Positions 58,374 through 64,000 of a DNA stretch of 64,000 nt are shown piece by piece (the first letter of the stretch is position 1; each line of letters begins with the position of its first letter). Source of the stretch: Parietichytrium sp. I65-24A. Lineage: Eukaryota > Sar > Bigyra > Thraustochytrida > Thraustochytriidae. The notes beneath the pieces are model-generated. The model was not told the origin of the DNA and did not search any database. It saw only the letters and a list, made by a program, of their open reading frames with translations. Where the stretch lies: assembly GCA_012862575.1 (NCBI GenBank), contig BLSF01000025.1, positions 124,001 through 188,000 of the forward strand. The letters are read 5' to 3'. A program made the position numbers and the translations under genes.

Positions 58374-58765
58374 ATGCTCTCTTTTGACTCGTATTCCCTC
58401 GCCTCGCTTCTGTTCCACAACCTCAACACACCGCGCGCACCCCAATCGATCCCATCCCATTCTCTCTCCGTAGTATTCTACCCAGCACTCCATACATTAG
58501 CACCACGTAGCCGTTATAGCCGTTCAAAGCCTCTGGCTCAGCTCCGAGTCGAAGGCTTTCAGGTACGTGCCAGTCGTAGACTGACTGTGAGTGAGTCTTA
58601 GCCTACTGTTAAAATTGTCAACCAAATGTGCATTCACACTCACAACTCAACACACCAAACCACTTGCGCGCTGGTTTCCTGCTCCAAGCAAGCTGGAACC
58701 TGTCCGGGATCCAGGAACACAGATAGACCTGTGTGCGAATAAAGGGGCCGCGGCGGAGCGCCGGG
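58374..58765. other. Spacer between vWFA and BART-like genes
   Basis: About 390 bp of C-rich 3' untranslated sequence and the next promoter. No gene seen. Confidence 0.5.
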
Positions 58766-59200
58766 ATGGAGAGCAAGTACACCGAGCAAGTTGGCACTCC
58801 GCTGTACAGGGCAAGCCAGCAACTGTGCCCAGAGCTGGAGCATATTTTGGAGGACGTGAAATGCGAGTACGGACGGGATTTTGAAGACCGCAGGGTGACG
58901 CGGGAAGGCAAAGGTTGCGAGGCAGAAGATGACGAAGGGTACACGTTGGAGCAAACCGAGGCGCACAAGGCGTACATGAAGAGGAGCGAAAAGGTGCTCA
59001 AGACATTTTTGATGGAAAACGACGTCACCAGGGAGGAGTTTTTCGTGGAGTGTAAGGAAAGCGTAGACGGGAAATACTGCGCTTTGTTCGAGGAAGATAT
59101 CAACATGTGGTTCGTAGAGATGCTGCTCGCGATATCTGACTTTGAAAAATTCTTCAAGGTGATGACAGCCTCTGGTCGGCCCTCGAGGGGGAAAAAGTAG
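58766..59200 (+). CDS. BART-domain-like protein (ARL2-binding-protein/CFAP36-type)
   Basis: This is a 144-residue acidic protein in a single exon, starting at the ATG at 58,766. BART domains bind the small GTPases ARL2 and ARL3 and work in cilia and tubulin folding. Residues about 30-135 have the family's helical layout. A YTLEQTEAHKAYMKRSEKVL helix resembles the second helix, and the final MLLAISDFEKFFKVM helix matches the conserved MLL-x-x-x-D-F-x-x-F segment well. The similarity is short, so the call is moderate. An alternative is a divergent helical-bundle protein. It is tail-to-tail with the receptor gene at 59,339. Confidence 0.55.
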   Translation: MESKYTEQVGTPLYRASQQLCPELEHILEDVKCEYGRDFEDRRVTREGKGCEAEDDEGYTLEQTEAHKAYMKRSEKVLKTFLMENDVTREEFFVECKESVDGKYCALFEEDINMWFVEMLLAISDFEKFFKVMTASGRPSRGKK

Positions 59201-59338
59201 GCCTTCATATACCTCTCCGAATTGTGTAAGACGGCAGGCGGCCTGGACTAGTTTCGTATTCAAGGTTTTTTTTTTTTTCGGAATTTGAAATAAGTTTTTT
59301 TTTTATCTACACAGTTTCATTTATGAGCTAACAATTCT

Positions 59339-61276
59339 TCAAGTTTCAGTTAAAAATTGAGCAGGCGGAGAGGATGTTCGCTCTCCGGTCTCCAAATCGA
59401 CCCAAAACGATTCTCCAGACTCTCCATCTACATACTCTCCCCACCCATGGCGCTCGCCAATCTTAAAGGATCTTGCGACAAGGGCTTCTGTCGAGCTGTG
59501 CCGTTTTCCAAAAGTGCTAAAGGAAGTGTAATCCGGCTCTGCTGGTTGCGGATGTGCACTTTCTGGCGTCGTCATCGAGACGGACCCCACATTGCTCTTT
59601 TCAGGCAGTACAAAGGTCACGCTTCTCTTCTTTGAGCCTATTGTAGAGCCTATCTCGGACTGGGATGGGATGTCGTCCTCTGCGGGGCCGTGAGGCTGTG
59701 GGATGTCCTTGGTGGTGTTTGAGTTGGTTTGCGATGAGCTCTGACTATGCCCGTAATCGATAGGATTAAAGGAAGGCTTGTCCATCTCCCTCTCCCTCTG
59801 CGATGGCCTCCGAGCTGAAGTGGTACTGGCGTATTTGTCAGCGAGGAACATGGCGTGAATATCTTCACGAGAAAAGTTTATCCACGCGTATTTACGGAAC
59901 ACAATCAAAAGAATGTAACATGCGCTAATCCAGAACACACCAAACGCCAGCAGCCAAGTCTGAAGCCCTGCCGTGGTTACCCCAATAAAGAAGGTCATCG
60001 TGAAAAAGATGATGACGAAGAGAATAAAAGTACTCACGTACAATATTGCACTTGCTTCCGCACCAACAGAAGGAGAGTCGCGCGCAACAAAGGCCATGAC
60101 TGTCGTTGCGATGATGAGAAGCAAAATGTACATCCAGGTCGCGAAGAACCATGGGCTGTAGGAGCAGCGAAAGTTTTCGCATGGATCCGGGACAGGCGGG
60201 TCCATCACGAACCAAATAACAAGCATGACAAGCATGATTAAGGCTGCTGCGCCGATGTACGCGTAGAGAACCTTGTCTCCGACCTTGACCTTTTGTAAGC
60301 GCAAAGATTTGATCCGCACCTTCCAAGCCCTCCACTCCTTCATCCCTAAAGCAGTCACCAAGAAAACGAGAGACATCTCCACAATGCCAAGAGAAGCCAT
60401 GCAAGCTCGCGCTGTAGGCGCTTGTTGGTTGATCACAAAGATAATCATCCCGACGTTGAGTGTGGCCACTGCGATGCAAAACAAGAGCAGGAAAGTCCCT
60501 TGGCTCATGCGAATGATCGGCCGATTAAAGTAGATCAGCACGAACGCCCCGCCAGCTACTCCGATCGCAACCCCGAGGCAGGCGAACACCAACGCAGAAA
60601 TGGAGAGTCCGTTCCAATCCAGACTAGTGTTGTATTCTCCGTCGCAGTAGCCACCGACTTTCCCGGAATCTGGCTCGTTCGTGGTGTCTGCGGTGCTCGG
60701 GGCGCCAGAAGACGACTGCAAGGCAGTTGGGGCCAATGTTGGAACGGCCGTTGTTGGTGAGAGAGTTACGGGTGCACTTGTTGGGCCAACCACAGGAGCT
60801 GCCACCGTTGGCTCTCCAGTAGGCGATAAAGTCGGCTTCAAGGTTGGGGTCGAGGAAGGGAATGATGTGGGAGAATTAGTGCGTTTTGTCGGGGATGGAG
60901 TTGGTTCCGTGGGTGCTTGTGTTGGCGCCGGGGCCGCAGAAGGCGGGGCGGAAGGCTCTTGTACGGAAGAAGTCGGCTGAGTGGTCGGCTCTGGTGCATC
61001 AGTCGGCGCAGGTGCATCAGTCGGCGCAGGTGCATCAGTTGGAGAGGAAGTTGGGGCCGCTGCATCAGTTGGAGAGGATGTTGGGGCCGCTGCATCAGTT
61101 GGAGAGGATGTTGGGGCCGCTCCATCCGTTGGCGACGAAGTTGGGGCCGCAGCATCACTGGGAGGTGATGTTGGGGCCTCTGCAGCCGTTGGCGATGAAG
61201 TTGGTGCATCCTGCGCAGTACTTACACTCAGAATCAACGCCGCAAGCAGCGCCAGCGCCAGCGCTCTCGCTCGCAT
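59339..61276 (-). CDS. Seven-transmembrane class C-like (GABA-B/7tm_3) receptor with PT-rich ectodomain
   Basis: The 645-residue protein starts at the ATG at 61,276; the longer frame begins with a TTG. Residues 1-20 are a signal peptide (MRARALALALLAALILSVST). Residues about 22-195 are Pro/Thr/Ser/Ala repeats (AAAPTSSPTD type, about eight copies), replacing the Venus flytrap domain of animal class C receptors. From about 215 come seven helices. They include FVLIYFNRPIIRMSQ after helix 1, LGMKEWRAWKVRIKSLR between helices 3 and 4, and a helix ending FRKYAWINF, features of the 7tm_3 group. The cytoplasmic tail has Ser-rich and Arg/Lys-rich stretches and ends with a WW-like fold, GWGEYVDGESGESFWVDLET. 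A nutrient or chemical sensor is possible; the ligand cannot be guessed. Confidence 0.82.
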   Translation of the reverse strand: MRARALALALLAALILSVSTAQDAPTSSPTAAEAPTSPPSDAAAPTSSPTDGAAPTSSPTDAAAPTSSPTDAAAPTSSPTDAPAPTDAPAPTDAPEPTTQPTSSVQEPSAPPSAAPAPTQAPTEPTPSPTKRTNSPTSFPSSTPTLKPTLSPTGEPTVAAPVVGPTSAPVTLSPTTAVPTLAPTALQSSSGAPSTADTTNEPDSGKVGGYCDGEYNTSLDWNGLSISALVFACLGVAIGVAGGAFVLIYFNRPIIRMSQGTFLLLFCIAVATLNVGMIIFVINQQAPTARACMASLGIVEMSLVFLVTALGMKEWRAWKVRIKSLRLQKVKVGDKVLYAYIGAAALIMLVMLVIWFVMDPPVPDPCENFRCSYSPWFFATWMYILLLIIATTVMAFVARDSPSVGAEASAILYVSTFILFVIIFFTMTFFIGVTTAGLQTWLLAFGVFWISACYILLIVFRKYAWINFSREDIHAMFLADKYASTTSARRPSQREREMDKPSFNPIDYGHSQSSSQTNSNTTKDIPQPHGPAEDDIPSQSEIGSTIGSKKRSVTFVLPEKSNVGSVSMTTPESAHPQPAEPDYTSFSTFGKRHSSTEALVARSFKIGERHGWGEYVDGESGESFWVDLETGERTSSPPAQFLTET

Positions 61277-62891
61277 CTTGCCTGGCACTCTTTGCCCTTC
61301 ACCGGCCAAACAAATTGACTTTCCAATGCACTTTACTTTTGCGGGGAGTCAGCTTCTGAAAACACAGATCTGCTGCGTGTTTCAATCGCCGAGAACTAAT
61401 ACTAGAACGCACAACGCGCGTGGAGACCTGTCAGAGACCACTGCCTCACTGTCAATCCAAAAATTCACGGGCGGGAAACTCGTCGCACTCTAGCCGACAT
61501 TCGGCTCTGTTGCCTCGGTTGACAAACGCTGACGAGCTTGTTTGCATCAGCGATACCACCAAAGCTCTCAGCCAAAAAGATTTATGGTCCGAACCTGAAA
61601 TCCACATGCACGATGGCTGCACCTGTCTCACTGCTTTGTCTGCGGTGAGAGTCTTTCAAAATCAAAATAAACTTTGCACTCGCTTCTCGATACGAGACTG
61701 CCAGGTCTGAGGACTCAGTAGTACCGGTACCGGTACCGGTCCCATTCAGCAATTCCACAGTTGGATGGGAAGCTGCGCTTTCGTCTAGTGGCTCTCAAGT
61801 ATCCCAATGAACACTGCGCTACAAATCTGTGATGCGGGAGTCATCGGATGCCAGCGGTGGCCTCAAGGCTTCCAGAGTACTTTCTGCAAAATTGCGGAGG
61901 AGTCTTTTGATGAAACGTCGCAGCAGCGGCACGCGAGCTTGGCCCACGTCTTCCTTCCTCTTCCCGCCACAAGTGCCGCAAGTGCGTAATGTAAACCGGC
62001 TGCCTGCGTTTGGCTGTGTTCTTTTCTTCAACTGAAAGGCAAACAAGGTTCGATACCGGCGCCAGCACCAGTCTCACCAGTCCAGCACTCTACTGCCTCT
62101 GACAGAGACGTCTAGGTTCGACCGCAGCGCATGTTTTTATTTTGCATGTAACTCGAGGACAAAATTGCGGCTTGAGCTGAAAGAATTGTCGTGTGGCCAG
62201 TGCAACCAATGCAACCGAAGGCACCTTCTGACTGTGAGGACAGTATCCGGGCCGCTTCTCAGCGCTCTGAATTCTGAATTCTTGAATCTGAAAATCCCTC
62301 TGATCCCTCTGATCTCAATCACATCACACTCGAACGCCCCTACTGAGCACTGGGCACTGAGTACTGAGTACGTCACGTTTGGCCGCTAAAATGTGCCGCG
62401 TTTCGACTTTTTATTCACAGTCAGTTGATAATGAAATCAATAAAATCAATTTCAAAATTCAAAAGCATCTTCTTTTCGCTGCCCAAAGACCCCAAAGAGC
62501 CCAAACACAATGTTTCTGCAACAAGTTCAGCACCTCCGCCAGCTCCTCTCTAGAGATAGCTAACTCGATCATCAATGATCAAATTTCATCATTTTTCCCG
62601 TGGTCTCGCCGGCTCTCTCGAGTGCTTCCACTGTGCATTCTAATGCATCATAGTAGTGTGTAATAGTAGCACAGTGCATGCCTGGAGTCTCTCGTGTCCC
62701 TCGATCTCCCACCAAAAAAATGTTCTTTCCGCTCTGGTGAGTCGAGCCTCGAACGCCTCGGTGGTACTAATACAACGGTAGAGAAGGAGTGAAAGATTCA
62801 TTCGAGGACGAGGGTAATGACATGTGATGTCTGACTTGGCACGACTTGGCCAGCGCGAGAGAGCGGCGGGATCGTTCGCATCAGAAGAGCA
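61277..62891. other. Divergent region between receptor and MCU genes
   Basis: About 1.6 kb between two start codons on opposite strands. It includes a run of GTACCGGT units at 61,721-61,740 and GAATTCT motifs near 62,266. A stretch near 62,050 resembles a tRNA B-box but has no matching arms. No gene supported. Confidence 0.45.
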
Positions 62892-63827
62892 ATGCAGAGC
62901 TTTGGGCTCTTGCCAAGAGCACGATGGCTGCTGCGGGCTGGCTTGCGTCCCGCGCCGTGGTCGAGGCAGTTGACTTCGGCGCCAGCGGTGTCTTGGGAGG
63001 ACCGAAGCGAGAATAGGCGGAGTCAAGATGGAACGAGTGCGTGGAAATCAATCACACCCAAGGTTCTTTCGGTGGACCGGAAAGGGTTTCTTTTCGATGA
63101 CGTCCTCAGCGTGACGATTGAGGACAGGCAGATTCCATTCACGCCAAAAGACCGCGTGAGCGAGCTCAAGAGCAGATTGAAATCGGCACAGACGGTGGAG
63201 GTCTTGTCGCCGGGTGGGTTTAGAATTGCAGATGTTGTTCAGCTCGGGGACCTTTTGCTTAGGACAAAGGGAAAGCATGTCAACACTGACCCTGGTAAGG
63301 TGGCCTTCACGGTAGAAACCAAATATGGAGACGGGGAGAGCAAGACAGTCCATGTCAACAGCCTCACCAGGGAAGATTACGTCAAGGCAATGAAATCATC
63401 CGCGAAAGACCAGGATGAAAGCTTGCGCGAGCTCCGCGACGAACTTTCCGTGTTAACTGCCGAAAAGTCCATCTTGGACGCCAAGGCGGAGCGGTCTGTA
63501 AAATTCAGGGGATACGCAGTCGGCTTCTACCTCGTGGCGCAGTATCTCGCCCTCGGATACGGCGTTTGGGGCGTGTATTCCTGGGATGTCATGGAACCAA
63601 TATGCTACTTTCTTGGTTGCGCCGTATTCACTGCAGGCGCATTCTACTATAGCTATATGAAGCGTGAAAATTCGTATGAGAATCTCTTTGAAAGGATGCG
63701 GATGAAGAGGCGCCTAGCAAACTATTCGAGAAGCGGGTTTGACTATGAACGGTACAAAACGCTCGAGCATTACCTCAAGATCGTCTCGCAAAATCGCAAT
63801 CAATCCAGCCACAATATTGACTCGTGA
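62892..63827 (+). CDS. MCU: Mitochondrial calcium uniporter (MCU)
   Basis: MCU forms the calcium-selective pore of the inner mitochondrial membrane. The 311-residue protein starts with a basic, Arg-rich, acid-poor presequence of about 25-30 residues. A matrix domain follows, with a coiled coil at about 170-200. Two transmembrane helices at about 205-228 and 238-258 flank the WDVMEP loop near residue 231, which carries the selectivity acids Asp and Glu. The usual loop is WDIMEP, so one conservative Ile-to-Val change is present. A second coiled coil (ENLFERMRMKRRL) follows the pore. The length and order match the metazoan and plant family. MICU and EMRE partners would be expected elsewhere. Confidence 0.95.
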   Translation: MQSFGLLPRARWLLRAGLRPAPWSRQLTSAPAVSWEDRSENRRSQDGTSAWKSITPKVLSVDRKGFLFDDVLSVTIEDRQIPFTPKDRVSELKSRLKSAQTVEVLSPGGFRIADVVQLGDLLLRTKGKHVNTDPGKVAFTVETKYGDGESKTVHVNSLTREDYVKAMKSSAKDQDESLRELRDELSVLTAEKSILDAKAERSVKFRGYAVGFYLVAQYLALGYGVWGVYSWDVMEPICYFLGCAVFTAGAFYYSYMKRENSYENLFERMRMKRRLANYSRSGFDYERYKTLEHYLKIVSQNRNQSSHNIDS

Positions 63828-64000
63828 CCCACAAAGGCGCTCAAGTTTTCTCCCGGCAATCGGGCCCTTTCTGCAGAAAAAGTCCAACGTCCTTCGCGGT
63901 CAAAGCCTTTCTCACAGCCTGTAAATTACCTGAACTGGATTAAAACAATGCAACTGAACTTCTTATCAACCTCTCTGATTCTGCCGTTAATCGTCCGACC
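63828..64000. other. MCU 3' region at the window edge
   Basis: Only 170 bp remain after the MCU stop codon, presumably its 3' untranslated region. Any gene further on is outside the window. Confidence 0.5.

Overview
This is a nuclear genomic window from a protist, most probably a stramenopile and perhaps a labyrinthulomycete (thraustochytrid). Three things point that way. The genes are eukaryotic (TRAP-gamma, MMS19, MCM10, ferlin, P4-ATPase, MCU). Two surface proteins carry the Pro-Thr-Ser-Ser-Pro-Thr linker repeats common in stramenopiles. The genes are long, mostly intronless and closely packed on both strands. The group assignment is an inference from style; no marker gene such as rRNA is present.

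I support 22 protein genes. Seven introns can be placed by joining reading frames; all are short (62-165 bp), all end in AG, and all start with GTAAGT or GTGAGT. No tRNA, rRNA or snRNA was found.

Layout. 2-15 kb: a membrane protein with a degenerate J-like domain (+), TRAP-gamma (-), MMS19 (+) and a 1,822-residue ferlin (-). 16-25 kb: a 2-oxoglutarate/Fe(II) oxygenase (-), a RhoGEF (-), an EF-hand protein with a myristoylation-type N-terminus (+) and a type I-like glutamine synthetase with a likely mitochondrial presequence (-). 28-40 kb: a helical-repeat protein (+), a P4-ATPase lipid flippase (-), a methyltransferase fused to a Pkr1-like V-ATPase assembly domain (-), gamma-glutamyl hydrolase (-) and a NAP histone chaperone (-). 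40-51 kb: an FN3/WW/EF-hand/SAM scaffold (+), MCM10 (-), two related single-pass surface proteins (-) and an HSL-type hydrolase (-). 51.1-54.6 kb: two nearly identical 1.62 kb direct repeats with no recognised gene and one undetermined base (N) at the edge of the first copy. 55.7-64 kb: a secreted vWFA protein (+), a BART-like protein (+), a class C-like seven-helix receptor with a PT-rich ectodomain (-) and the mitochondrial calcium uniporter (+).

The genes do not form a pathway cluster; this is an ordinary eukaryotic mixture. Calcium and membrane themes recur (ferlin, EF-hand proteins, MCU, flippase), but that may be chance. The most novel item is the methyltransferase-Pkr1 fusion at 34,962-35,774. 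Pkr1 acts in V-ATPase Vo assembly in the ER, and related small methyltransferases (the FAM173 group) modify rotary ATPase c-subunits. The fusion therefore suggests, without proving, a methylation step coupled to V-ATPase assembly.
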